Assembly (NCBI GenBank): GCA_934317005.1
Contig: CAKREB010000016.1
Coordinates: 8,050 to 72,049 of the forward strand
DNA length: 64,000 nt
Reading direction: 5' to 3'
Source of the DNA: an uncultured Lachnospiraceae bacterium
GTDB lineage: Bacteria > Bacillota > Clostridia > Lachnospirales > Lachnospiraceae
Translations under genes and position numbers: made by a program
The notes under the pieces: generated by a model
Seen by the model: only the letters and a program-made list of their open reading frames with translations
Database searches by the model: none
Told to the model about the DNA's origin: nothing
In this document: piece after piece, positions 38,018 to 46,858 of the stretch
Numbering within the stretch: position 1 is the stretch's first letter
How the letters are laid out: each line of letters opens with the position of its first letter

Positions 38018-38079
38018 ATTATACCACGCAATTTTAGTGCTGTCCCTGTGCTGGTAACAGCTCGTATGAATTCGGTAAT
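38018..38079 (-). promoter_or_regulatory. Direct-repeat promoter D at the head of the kinase/FHA operon
   Basis: On the minus strand: half-site ATTACC (38074-38079), half-site GTTACC (38053-38058) exactly 21 bp apart, then -35-like GGGACA (38041-38046), a 17-bp spacer and a perfect -10 TATAAT (38018-38023). The 21-bp period is that of LytTR operators. The same layout with the same distances is seen at 40.53-40.60 kb. The leader is about 140 bases to the first ATG. Confidence 0.65.
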
Positions 38080-38171
38080 GAAAAGTGTTACTATTTATAT
38101 GATAAGTGCTATTTTGTTTTAAAATGTACACATGTAAAACCTATTTTTAAAGTCTGTATTCCTCTTAGAGG

Positions 38172-38199
38172 TAAAAAAGAGAATGCCAGCTCATTCTCT
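38172..38199 (-). terminator. Rho-independent terminator
   Basis: Arms AGAGAATG (38178-38185) and CATTCTCT (38192-38199) are followed on the minus strand by six T. It is the second of two tandem terminators insulating the kinase operon from the 38.3-40.3 kb unit. Confidence 0.75.
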
Positions 38200-38243
38200 C
38201 TGCACACTACTACGATACGAGCAATTTCCTATTCTATAAAAAG

Positions 38244-38287
38244 AAAACTGACTGCATAATTAAAAATTACGTCTTGCAGTCAGTTTT
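38244..38287 (-). terminator. Hairpin terminator after the lipoprotein gene
   Basis: Thirteen-base perfect arms, AAAACTGACTGCA (38244-38256) and its complement (38275-38287), lie just downstream of the lipoprotein gene, with T-rich sequence on the minus-strand side. Confidence 0.7.
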
Positions 38288-38326
38288 TTCACTTACACTT
38301 TTAAAAATAAGAAATTGTAAACCATC

Positions 38327-39103
38327 CTAGTTCAGCAATAAGAATGAATAGTCAAAATCTTCCTTAGAATCTGAAAAATCATACTCCTCGTCTTCTTGCG
38401 GATCATTTTCCTTCTCCCATAATCCCTTCTGACGATAAAAAATGTCATCAAATGATGCCAGATCCATATACCATACATCATCAATCTGATAAAGATATGT
38501 TGAAATAGTTTGTTCGTATGTATCCTTGTCCCCCTGGATTGTAACCGCTATATCTGATTTTACGCACCGCTGTAAATCACATCCCGTCTTGACTACATAC
38601 TTTACTGTTTTATCCAAACTTTCAACGATATCTACGTCTTCTTCATCATCTACCGCCTGTTGGAGACGCGGAATACTAAATTCTTCCTCCGTTTCTTTTT
38701 CATAGTTTACCGTTATATTATCTCCATATAAGTCAGGAAATATTTTTTTCAGCGTTTGCATACTTTCCTCTACTGTCTCTTCTGATTCTGCATATTTTAA
38801 TTCCGCAATATTTTTTTCAATGGTTCTTTCATACAAGTCTGATGTTGAATAATTTTGAATAGAGTCTACTAAACATTGGTGCAACTGATCCATTTCAGAG
38901 CCCCAATACTCATCTGTTTCCCACATATCATCCTCGACATCTTCTTCCGTTGAGTTATAATCATAGTCTGTACTCTCATCTGATTGCTGACTTTGTTCCA
39001 TGGAATTTGTTTCTACATCGTCCGCTGCGTTCTTACTATTTTGACATCCGCCTAATAAAACAACTGTTGAAATAATGAATATAGCAACTGCTAATCTTCT
39101 CAT
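38327..39103 (-). CDS. Acidic lipoprotein of unknown function
   Basis: A 258-residue product with a lipobox (LLGGC, Cys at about 20), then a strongly acidic, Ser/Thr/Glu-rich region (about 25-70) and a mixed alpha/beta domain with an acidic C-terminus (DPQEDEEYDFSDSKEDFD). No conserved enzymatic motif. The shape (lipid anchor, linker, small domain ending in LYQIDDVWYMDL) resembles DUF-type lipoproteins with an NTF2-like fold, which is a guess. AAGGGGGAAG precedes the ATG. It is probably co-transcribed with the carbohydrate-binding-like gene 52 bases upstream. Confidence 0.78.
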   Translation of the reverse strand: MRRLAVAIFIISTVVLLGGCQNSKNAADDVETNSMEQSQQSDESTDYDYNSTEEDVEDDMWETDEYWGSEMDQLHQCLVDSIQNYSTSDLYERTIEKNIAELKYAESEETVEESMQTLKKIFPDLYGDNITVNYEKETEEEFSIPRLQQAVDDEEDVDIVESLDKTVKYVVKTGCDLQRCVKSDIAVTIQGDKDTYEQTISTYLYQIDDVWYMDLASFDDIFYRQKGLWEKENDPQEDEEYDFSDSKEDFDYSFLLLN

Positions 39104-39155
39104 TGTAACTTCCCCCTTCTTAACAGGTAATCTCTCCTTATCCGAATATAATGTT

Positions 39156-40310
39156 TTATTTCAAAATTATATCTGCAATTCCATAACCGCTTGTAACATG
39201 ATCCGCATCTCTTAGTATCAACTTTAGATTAGTTCCATTAGTAACATTAATAGTTCTCGATAAAGTATTCATATCCCCTGACAACTGTACTTCATCTATT
39301 AATCTGCCATCCAACCAAATCTGCATAATTGCATCTTCCTGAGCTGTATTATCTATATGTCCTATTTTATAAGACATTGTTTTATATTTTTTCTCCAAAT
39401 TAATTTGAGCAAAACAGTTATAACAAGGGTCTCCACAAAAGCCATAATAATATCTTTTTCCCATCATTATAAATGATGTATCACCTTTATAAATTTCACC
39501 TATATCACCCTTTTGATATGGAATACCATATGTTACATTACCTTTATTTATATTGCACGTAGAGCTATTATTCTTTAGCAATGAAATCGACTTGTCAAAA
39601 ACAATATTTGCCACCCCATACAAACTTGTAACATGTTTAGCATCTCTTATATGAATTTTCATATTTTTTGCACCAGACACATCTATCGTTTTTGTCAATG
39701 TTGTCATGTCACCAGTCAACGCAATCTCCTTAATTTTTACACCATCCAATTCAATAATAAATGTTGCATCCTCCTGAGCTGTATTATCTACATGTCCTAT
39801 TGTAAAACGCATTTTTTTATATTTTCCATTCAAATTATATTGAGCCCACGAATTATAACAAGGTTCTCCACAAAAACCATAATAGTATTTTTTACCCATC
39901 ATTGTAAAATAATCATCACCATCATATATGTCTCCAATATCACTTTTTTGATATGGTTTAGCATACGCAATAGTATTTTTTTGCACAGAATTTTTCACTT
40001 GGACTTTACATTGATAATCCTTGTTTCCAACTCTTGCAATAATTATAGTCGTTCCTTTTTTCTTACCTGTAACTTTACCCTTTGAATTGACTACAGCAAT
40101 TGTTTTATTTTGGGAACTCCATTTAGCTTTTACCGTAATATTTTTTATTTTCAATCGAACACTCTCCCCAACATAAATAGAAACGCTCGATTTGCTTAAT
40201 GCCACCTTACCTTTAGCCTCAGCTTTTATTCCACTTGGAATCAGCATGGCAATCGTTAGCACGAATACCATAATTTGGGCTACTATTTCTCTTTGCTTTT
40301 TCTTTTTCAT
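39156..40310 (-). CDS. Secreted protein with Ig-like domain and two NPCBM-like repeats
   Basis: A 384-residue exported protein: signal peptide (1-32), a bacterial Ig-like (BIG_2) domain (about 33-108; LSKSSVSIYVGESVRLKI, GKVTGKKKGTTII), then two tandem copies of a module of about 130 residues (about 115-240 and 255-384). The copies share PYQKSDIGDIY, YYYGFCG and IGHVDNTAQED. They resemble the NPCBM carbohydrate-binding family. Such proteins bind cell-surface or dietary glycans. GGAGG precedes the ATG. Its promoter (40534-40595) matches the one that heads the kinase island, so the two units may be co-regulated. Confidence 0.82.
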   Translation of the reverse strand: MKKKKQREIVAQIMVFVLTIAMLIPSGIKAEAKGKVALSKSSVSIYVGESVRLKIKNITVKAKWSSQNKTIAVVNSKGKVTGKKKGTTIIIARVGNKDYQCKVQVKNSVQKNTIAYAKPYQKSDIGDIYDGDDYFTMMGKKYYYGFCGEPCYNSWAQYNLNGKYKKMRFTIGHVDNTAQEDATFIIELDGVKIKEIALTGDMTTLTKTIDVSGAKNMKIHIRDAKHVTSLYGVANIVFDKSISLLKNNSSTCNINKGNVTYGIPYQKGDIGEIYKGDTSFIMMGKRYYYGFCGDPCYNCFAQINLEKKYKTMSYKIGHIDNTAQEDAIMQIWLDGRLIDEVQLSGDMNTLSRTINVTNGTNLKLILRDADHVTSGYGIADIILK

Positions 40311-40533
40311 ATTATAATTCCTCCATTCTTTTGAAAATTGATCCGTACATTAAATGTACAGAATTATTTATTGTAAAACCCCTTTACATTTTTAATAATA
40401 TCCCCACGCTCTACTAACTTCTTCGTTCTTTAATTCAATAGTTATTGCTATGTGTCTTATTTTATTTCCATATTTCTTTACATACTTTTCATCACCTTCA
40501 TCCATTTAATATAAATATCTGCTATGCTTTTCA

Positions 40534-40595
40534 ATATATCACACCACCTCCTCGATTGTCCCTACCCCGGTAACAACTCGTATCTTTCCGGTTAT
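40534..40595 (-). promoter_or_regulatory. Direct-repeat promoter E (NPCBM-like/lipoprotein unit)
   Basis: On the minus strand: half-sites ATAACC (40590-40595) and GTTACC (40569-40574) 21 bp apart, -35-like GGGACA (40557-40562) and a -10 region ATATAT/TATATT (about 40533-40539). The distance from repeats to -35 equals that in promoter D, and ATACGAG between the repeats is also shared. Confidence 0.6.
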
Positions 40596-40962
40596 AAAAA
40601 AATCAACCCACTTCTCTCTATATTGATATATCCATCTTTTCATTCCATATCTCATTCTCTGTTTTATCCACTTTACTTATACCTCCCACCCATACCATAC
40701 ACTTTTATCTAAGCGATTCGCTCATTTTCTCTGAGACCGTCCATAAAACATTACAGTCTTTCCGATTTTGAAGCGACTTAAGAACGAGACATGGTCTGGT
40801 CCCAGCACAACATATTTTCCCTCTACAAACTATCCTTGCAGCGATTGCACTTTCAGAAATACTTTTTACGTAATAGAAAGCAATACATTTCTATCACACG
40901 AAAAGTTTCCTATAAGTCAAAATAAGGTTTCTGCCGACTATAGTTCTCCTTCACTTGAACTT

Positions 40963-41023
40963 AGTCTAGCAAAAACCTTATGCTCAATTCTTATATTGTA
41001 CTTTTTTACCTTCAAAATGTCAT
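40963..41023 (-). promoter_or_regulatory. LytTR-type direct-repeat promoter C
   Basis: On the minus strand: ATGACATTTT (41014-41023), GTACAATATA (40992-41001) with cores 21 bp apart, then 29 bp to extended -10 TGCTAGACT (core 40963-40968). It is almost the same as promoters A and B. It points away from the nuclease-like gene and has no intact gene directly downstream. Confidence 0.68.
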
Positions 41024-41033
41024 ATTTGACAAA

Positions 41034-42722
41034 TCATCTCCCAATCAACACCCTTTTCCCCTCAAATGCAAATCCATAATGCCTTATTCTCTCTTTTGCA
41101 ATTCCCATTGCCAGCAACGCAGAATCATATTCCTTTTCCTCTATCTGACGTAGTGCCATCTGTACGGTAGCTTCCAAATCTTTCTCTTCCATAGAATCAT
41201 GCACTTTAAACTCCATAATAATTGCATCATCTGTTTTGCTTAATGGAATCAACATGACATCATACCTTCCATAACCACTTTCTCTATTGGACTGCAGGGA
41301 ATATCTCTCACTTAATTCCACCAGCAATCCCAGTACAAACCCATGATAAAATCGTTCCGGCTGTGTTCGTTCAGATGGATGATTTCCAACATCAAAATTG
41401 CTAAATGTCATAACTGCCACTTCATTCATATATGCATTCATTGCCTTAATATCCGCCTCAAGCAATGCTTTTATAAAACCATTGTAATTGGATTGCGTTG
41501 CGTGAAACCAACCACGAAACATATTATAAAACATACTCATGGTTTCTAAATTGGTAATACTCAGATGATACCACGGGATTTTTAAAATTCCTCTTCGTTC
41601 TATGCAGTTTATTTTTAAATATCCGCTTGCTACCAACAAACTCCATACTGCATTTTCGTCATGATCTAATTGTTCAAAAACAATCTGCTCATCGAAATTA
41701 ACAATGACCTCTTCGCCCTTGACCAGACTCTCCATCATCTCTTTAAACTCCGCTGGAGCAGTTCGTATCAGATAATCCGCCAATGCATTGGAACTGGTTG
41801 CCACCCAATATGTCTGAAACTCCTTTGTTTTCAAGAAGTTGGTAATAGACCATGGATTATAGATGTCTTTGTAATTGCCAAATGTAAAACCATCATACCA
41901 ATGCTTTACCTCATCCATTTGATCTGACATCTGAAACGATTCCAACGCAGCAAATACTTCCGACTCTGTAAAACCAAAACAAGACGCATATTCCTGACTT
42001 GTTGTTGTAACTACTTTCAGGTTATTCAGATCAGAAAACATCGACTCCTTACTGACTCTCGTAATGCCAGTCATGACGGCTCGTTCCAAATAAGGATTTG
42101 TTTTAAATGTTGCATTAAATAGACTTCGAAGATATGCGGTAAATGCCTCCCAATATCCTCCAAGATATGCTTCCTGCATCGGCGTATCGTATTCATCCAA
42201 AAGAATAATAACCTTTTTCCCATAATAACGCTCCAAATAGCTACAAAGCTGATTCAGCGCTAATACCGCCTGTGTATCATCCATGTTCATGGTAACAGAT
42301 TGATAACTTTTTTTCTCATTTTTGCTTAATAAGCTACCTTGCATAAGATAGCGGTTTTCCGCATAGATTTGCGCAATCTGCGCATTTATTTCCTTCTTGG
42401 CAGCCTGTAGGTTATCTGCTTTTACCGCAGCAAAAGTCAGAAAAATCACCGGATAGGTTCCCTGTAATTGACGATACTTCTCATTTTCCCAAATATCCAA
42501 TCCCTCAAACAAATCGGAACGCCCCTGATATTTATTTGAAAAAAAGCTCTCTAACATACGCATATTTAATGTTTTTCCAAAGCGGCGCGGACGGGTAAGC
42601 AACGTAACATCATCCCCGGACTCCCACCATTCCTCAATCCACTTTGTCTTGTCTATATAAAAGTAGTCATTTTCCCTTAAAGCCACAAAATCCTGCTTTC
42701 CTATACTGATTATTTTTTCCAT
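41034..42722 (-). CDS. AAA-ATPase-like protein with PD-(D/E)XK nuclease domain
   Basis: A 562-residue member of the family that joins an AAA-ATPase-like domain to a C-terminal PD-(D/E)XK nuclease-like domain (DUF1703/pfam09820 type). Visible are the N-terminal YFYIDKTKWIEEW, the P-loop-like TRPRRFGKTLNMRMLESFF, the Walker B-like VIILLDEYDTPMQEAY, and the C-terminal nuclease core YDVMLIP, IIMEFKVHD. These genes occur in many copies in Clostridia and Bacteroides and may be linked to mobile elements; their function is not established. I chose the ATG at 42722 with AAGGCGGTGA upstream. A truncated relative lies at 57950-58530. Confidence 0.9.
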   Translation of the reverse strand: MEKIISIGKQDFVALRENDYFYIDKTKWIEEWWESGDDVTLLTRPRRFGKTLNMRMLESFFSNKYQGRSDLFEGLDIWENEKYRQLQGTYPVIFLTFAAVKADNLQAAKKEINAQIAQIYAENRYLMQGSLLSKNEKKSYQSVTMNMDDTQAVLALNQLCSYLERYYGKKVIILLDEYDTPMQEAYLGGYWEAFTAYLRSLFNATFKTNPYLERAVMTGITRVSKESMFSDLNNLKVVTTTSQEYASCFGFTESEVFAALESFQMSDQMDEVKHWYDGFTFGNYKDIYNPWSITNFLKTKEFQTYWVATSSNALADYLIRTAPAEFKEMMESLVKGEEVIVNFDEQIVFEQLDHDENAVWSLLVASGYLKINCIERRGILKIPWYHLSITNLETMSMFYNMFRGWFHATQSNYNGFIKALLEADIKAMNAYMNEVAVMTFSNFDVGNHPSERTQPERFYHGFVLGLLVELSERYSLQSNRESGYGRYDVMLIPLSKTDDAIIMEFKVHDSMEEKDLEATVQMALRQIEEKEYDSALLAMGIAKERIRHYGFAFEGKRVLIGR

Positions 42723-42814
42723 ACATTCACCGCCTTCTGCTATGTGTCTGTCTCTATTATACACTATCCATAAGTTCTCACACAACAACAAAACAGTTTT
42801 TCATATTCAGCCCA

Positions 42815-43741
42815 TCATCTCCCAATCCTTGTTCCACTTTTTCCATCCAAAATCTCCCGAAGCTTATGCAAGGCTCCAATCACCGCAACGCTATCCTTCC
42901 GCCAAAGCACAAACCCTTCTGCCGCCTGCACCTTCGGAAGCATACTTCCCTCCGGGAACTGTCCCTGTCGGATATACTCATCCAGATTTTCTACTGTTAC
43001 ATATGTAAGATTTTTCTGTGTTGGTTTTCCATAGTCAATCGCCAGATACTCTTCTCCCGTCAGGATCAGCAGATAATCCGCGCCAAGCTCCTGTGCGATT
43101 CGCTGTGCCGTAAAGTCCTTATCTATAACTGCTTCCACACCACGCAGGCTTCCATCCGCTTCACGCACGACCGGAATGCCCCCACCGCCTCCTGTGATAA
43201 CAATTGCACCACTTTTAATCAATTCGTGAATAGCAGAAATCTCCACAATTCCCTTTGGCTTTGGTGATGTAACCAGTCGGCGATATCCCCTTCCGGCGTC
43301 TTCTGCTATCACAACATTCTTTTCACGCATAAGCTGTTCTGCCTGCTCTTTGGTATAAAAAGGACCAATCGGTTTTGTCGGAAGCAGTCCCTTCATCTCT
43401 TCTTCATCCACCAGAACCTGTGTCACCAGTGTAACCACCTGTGTTGTGCTTTTTTGATTCTGCAGCTCATTATAAATGTGCTGTTGCAAGGGATAACCTA
43501 TCATTGCCTGTGTCATTGCCACACATTCATCCATTGGACTTTGTGGTATCATCTGTCTGGCTGCTTCATTTTGTAACACCAGATTTCCTATCTGTGGTCC
43601 ATTCCCATGAACCACCACTATGCAATGCCCCTTTTCGCTAAAATCTACCACCACCTTTGCAATATCACGCAGGATCTGATCCAAACCTGCTGCATTTTGC
43701 GCCAGTGCATTGCCGCCAATCGCTATGACATATGTACTCAT
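42815..43741 (-). CDS. arcC: Carbamate kinase
   Basis: A 308-residue enzyme making ATP and carbamate from carbamoyl phosphate and ADP. The family motifs are all seen: AIGGNAL, VVHGNGPQIGNLVLQ, TQAMIGYPLQQ, KPIGPFYT, YRRLVTSPKPKGIVE, VITGGGGGIPV and AVIDKDFTAQ. The length is typical. It is the last gene of the ureide cluster, following DUF1116, FdrA and DUF2877 genes. In E. coli the equivalent set forms oxamate carbamoyltransferase with a carbamate kinase, which makes ATP from oxalurate. Here it most likely harvests the carbamoyl group produced by the same three-gene complex. The ATG at 43741 has AGGA upstream. Confidence 0.95.
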   Translation of the reverse strand: MSTYVIAIGGNALAQNAAGLDQILRDIAKVVVDFSEKGHCIVVVHGNGPQIGNLVLQNEAARQMIPQSPMDECVAMTQAMIGYPLQQHIYNELQNQKSTTQVVTLVTQVLVDEEEMKGLLPTKPIGPFYTKEQAEQLMREKNVVIAEDAGRGYRRLVTSPKPKGIVEISAIHELIKSGAIVITGGGGGIPVVREADGSLRGVEAVIDKDFTAQRIAQELGADYLLILTGEEYLAIDYGKPTQKNLTYVTVENLDEYIRQGQFPEGSMLPKVQAAEGFVLWRKDSVAVIGALHKLREILDGKSGTRIGR

Positions 43742-43807
43742 ACGCACCATTCCTATCTATCCTTAATACCATCCGGTATAAAAATGGATTCTTTGTAATT
43801 TACCTTG

Positions 43808-45223
43808 TCAACTCGCACAGTATTTCTCTACATATGCAAGCAACGCCTGATAAAAGCACTCCATCGGCGGAGATACAATACCTGCTCCAATCTGTCCGAC
43901 TCCGGCGTCCTTGTGGGCAATCCCGGTATTGATTACAGGAAGAATGCCTGTTTCAATTACCTTTAGCATATCAATTCCAATGGCACTGCCCTTAAAATTC
44001 AGATTCGGAATGGCATATGCCGGGTTGCTGTCCGTACATATACTGTACATTTTTCTAGACACTGCAAGTGCATCATCTGTCGTTCCTCCGACAAACTGAA
44101 CAATCGCCGGTGCACCTCCCATAGCAAAGCCACCGATTCCCATCGTTTCCGTAATGGCGCTGTCACCGATATCACGATTCGCATCTTCCTGACTATATCC
44201 CGGAAAATACAATCCCTGAATATAATTAGATTCTCCCTCATAGAACGTGTCTGCCGAAAGTCCACTGACCTTGATACCAAAGTTCACACCGTTTCTTGCC
44301 ATAACCGTCAAGACCGTTGCATACTTTACACCCTGCCCTGCTTCCAGACAAATCTTACATGCCGGCATCGAAAGATTCAGAAAATAGTGATCATTTCCTG
44401 CGATAAAGGAAAGCACTCTCTGCAGTACTTCCTTATCTTCAACCGCCTCAAGCAGCAATAAGCTGATCTGTTTGTAAAACAGACTTGTTGCCGCCTTATT
44501 CCGATTGTGACATTCGTCCCCCATCTGCAGTGCCTGTGCTGTAATGAGCTGAATATCAATTCCATCAGTCAGCGCAAGCGCCTTTTTTAGTGCTGGCGCA
44601 AACTCATCCCGTATCCAAAACAAACGGTTTAGTACCTCTTCCGAATATGCCCCGAATCGCAGCACTTTTCCTAAACCTTCATTGACATTACAATATGCAT
44701 ATGTGTTATTGGTGATATCTTTGATCACATGAACCGGCATTGTAGCAGAAATCACCCCTGCCATCGGGCCTACCGCATGATATTGATGGCATGCACCAAA
44801 AGTAATTTTTCCATCCTCTATCAATTTTCTTGCTGAGGCTTCATTTTCTGCCAGTCCTTCATAAATAACAGCACCAATCACAGCTCCCTGCATCGGGCCG
44901 CACATTTCTTTCCACGCAATATCGGGTCCGGAATGAAGAATCGTTGTTTTTGTCATGCCCGGAATACATTCGATGGCAGGTGCAATATCGACAAGCATCG
45001 GCTTTGCCGCGCGGATTCTGGCAACCACTTCTGCGTTTGCCTTTTCAATCTTGTCCCGCAGTGGTTCTATTCGATCAAGTGCATCCAGTATCTTGCGGTT
45101 TCCACCGGCTACCGGCTTCCAATCCACCTGGCACACAGCTGCTCCCTGCTTTTCCATATCCTGTTCAAAGCCTTTTAAACCCACATTAATAATATTTAAA
45201 TCTTCCTGTAGAATCTGATTCAT
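43808..45223 (-). CDS. DUF1116 family protein (YlbE-like), carbamoyltransferase subunit
   Basis: A 471-residue DUF1116 protein, recognised from VDWKPVAGGN, MCGPMQGAVIGA, GACHQYHAVGPMAGV and MGIGGFAMGGAPAIV. DUF1116 (YlbE), FdrA and DUF2877 (YlbF) proteins are encoded together and were assigned as subunits of oxamate carbamoyltransferase in E. coli. The enzyme phosphorolyses a carbamoyl amide to carbamoyl phosphate. I chose the ATG at 45223 (GAGG 6 bases away); the frame extends upstream without a ribosome binding site. It is followed 66 bases later by carbamate kinase. The physiological substrate here is open. Confidence 0.9.
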   Translation of the reverse strand: MNQILQEDLNIINVGLKGFEQDMEKQGAAVCQVDWKPVAGGNRKILDALDRIEPLRDKIEKANAEVVARIRAAKPMLVDIAPAIECIPGMTKTTILHSGPDIAWKEMCGPMQGAVIGAVIYEGLAENEASARKLIEDGKITFGACHQYHAVGPMAGVISATMPVHVIKDITNNTYAYCNVNEGLGKVLRFGAYSEEVLNRLFWIRDEFAPALKKALALTDGIDIQLITAQALQMGDECHNRNKAATSLFYKQISLLLLEAVEDKEVLQRVLSFIAGNDHYFLNLSMPACKICLEAGQGVKYATVLTVMARNGVNFGIKVSGLSADTFYEGESNYIQGLYFPGYSQEDANRDIGDSAITETMGIGGFAMGGAPAIVQFVGGTTDDALAVSRKMYSICTDSNPAYAIPNLNFKGSAIGIDMLKVIETGILPVINTGIAHKDAGVGQIGAGIVSPPMECFYQALLAYVEKYCAS

Positions 45224-45328
45224 AATATTCCTCATTTCTGCGCACATTTTCTGTGCGTAACGAGTCTGTATCAAGTGCGCACGGACACAGATCCCGCGTG
45301 TAAAAAATAATATTTTCCACACTATTCC

Positions 45329-46858
45329 TCATTTCTGAGCATTTACAATCTCATATGCCATTTCAACCGCTTCCATGTTACTTTCTGCTACAATGCATCC
45401 ATTGTCAGCAAGCATCTTCTTTTGCTTTTCCTTTTTCTGAAAGTCTGCATTGGTTCCACATACATAGGTCACAAACACAATATTTCTCCCCTCTGCCGCT
45501 GCAAGCTCTTTTCCCTGACGGAGTATTTCCAAAGTATCCCCAACCGGATCTTTCCCGGAACCGTATCCGATTTCAAAATCCAATAAAACTACAGCCGTAG
45601 AAGGGTCTTTGCATTCTTCTAAAATTTTCTCTGACCGAATCGTCGGGTCCATCATTGGATGCGGTCTGCCATTGGTAAACTGATCATCCCCCAAATCTAA
45701 CAAAGTATGATCATGACTGACAAAAGCATCCTCTAACACAGACTCCTTATCATGTGAAACGTTCGAGTATACCCTCGGAAGCTTCTGCGACAGATAATAA
45801 AAGCTTTCTGCGCACAATGTTCCACCACAATATAAAGCGCGAATATATTTTTGCGTCGGTGCCAATGCAATCTGATCCACAATAATATTGTCACACAGTT
45901 CGACCTCCTGCCCTGTTGACAGTTCAACCGCCTTTGCAGCCGCTTTTTGTAAAGAATCTGCAACAAAGGCATTTTCCACAGAGGTTTTGACCGGTTCCCT
46001 GCTTGTAATTGCAAATACTACCGGTTTTGTAATCTCCTCTGCGATCAGATTCTCTATTTCGTCAAAGACATCCGTGTCCGGTAACTTGGACACCATAACG
46101 ATCACCTTCGTCTTATCATCTGCCTGTAATAGTCTTAAAGCATCCTTCATCATTCTACCGCCAATTTCTTTACTCAGATCACGGCCGCCTACACCTAACG
46201 CATTGGAAATTCCTCCACCATACTCATCTACTAATGCCATTACTTCCTGCATGCCTGTTCCTGATGCTCCGGCAACTCCAATATCCCCATAAGAAACCTC
46301 ATTGGCAAAGCAAAGTCCAACCCCCTGTATCAGACAGGTTCCACAATCCGGTCCCATGACCAATAGTTCCTTCTGATGCGCTAACTCCTTTAGCTCCTTT
46401 TCCTGTGTAATGCTAATATTGTCGCTAAAAAGCATCACATTTTTATTGGCGCGGAGTGCTGACTTTGCTTCACGATATGCATACTCTCCGGGGATCGAGA
46501 TAACGACAAGATTGGAAGCTGTTTCTGTGGATAATGCCTGCTTTAAGCTTGTATACGCTTCCTTTTTCTGACTTCCCGATTTTTCATCCCCTTTTAGCTT
46601 CTGCTCAATTAATGCCTTGATTTCTTCTACATCTGTAGCATCATCAACCAGAAATGCAATCATCAGATCATTTTCATCACAGCCTTCTACCTCTTCATTG
46701 CTTAACCCAACGTGAGCCAGCAATTCTTTATTCATCGTCGTTCCCATTGAAACGACAATATTATCTATATCTTCCCGTTTCTTTATATCTGCTGACAATG
46801 ACATTAAAGTTACGGAATCATAATATTCATTCTTGCGTATTTCTATATATTTCTTCAT
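45329..46858 (-). CDS. fdrA: FdrA-like protein (acyl-CoA synthetase-like carbamoyltransferase subunit)
   Basis: A 509-residue FdrA family protein, related to succinyl-CoA synthetase alpha/beta chains. A CoA-ligase-like Rossmann segment (IGVAGASGTGMQEV, GGGISNALGVGGRDL), LLVMGPDCGTCLI and a C-terminal ligase-like domain (LLDFEIGYGSGKDPVGDT) are visible. In this family the fold is reused for phosphorolysis of carbamoyl amides rather than CoA chemistry. It overlaps the upstream DUF2877 gene by 4 bases, which supports a stoichiometric complex with it. AAGGGAG precedes the ATG. Confidence 0.92.
   Translation of the reverse strand: MKKYIEIRKNEYYDSVTLMSLSADIKKREDIDNIVVSMGTTMNKELLAHVGLSNEEVEGCDENDLMIAFLVDDATDVEEIKALIEQKLKGDEKSGSQKKEAYTSLKQALSTETASNLVVISIPGEYAYREAKSALRANKNVMLFSDNISITQEKELKELAHQKELLVMGPDCGTCLIQGVGLCFANEVSYGDIGVAGASGTGMQEVMALVDEYGGGISNALGVGGRDLSKEIGGRMMKDALRLLQADDKTKVIVMVSKLPDTDVFDEIENLIAEEITKPVVFAITSREPVKTSVENAFVADSLQKAAAKAVELSTGQEVELCDNIIVDQIALAPTQKYIRALYCGGTLCAESFYYLSQKLPRVYSNVSHDKESVLEDAFVSHDHTLLDLGDDQFTNGRPHPMMDPTIRSEKILEECKDPSTAVVLLDFEIGYGSGKDPVGDTLEILRQGKELAAAEGRNIVFVTYVCGTNADFQKKEKQKKMLADNGCIVAESNMEAVEMAYEIVNAQK

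Larger units (their letters stand above)
40311..41033. other. Long intergenic region holding two promoters and no clear gene
   Basis: It contains promoter E (40534-40595) for the NPCBM-like gene and promoter C (40963-41023). About 400 bases lie between them with no intact minus-strand gene. Short frames (for example 35 codons ending GKTVMFYGRSQRK) look like remnants. A small RNA made from promoter C is possible. Confidence 0.5.

Noticed and set aside
37946..38131. 61-codon minus-strand frame upstream of the kinase island
   Set aside because: It runs through the -10, -35 and direct repeats of promoter D, so the sequence is better explained as regulatory DNA.
40768..41079. 103-codon plus-strand frame across promoter C
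   Set aside because: It covers promoter C and the end of the nuclease-like gene, has no ribosome binding site and resembles no protein.
42815..43741. Arginine deiminase pathway
   Set aside because: Carbamate kinase is present, but no arcA, arcB or arcD genes are near. The context is the FdrA/DUF1116/DUF2877 set.
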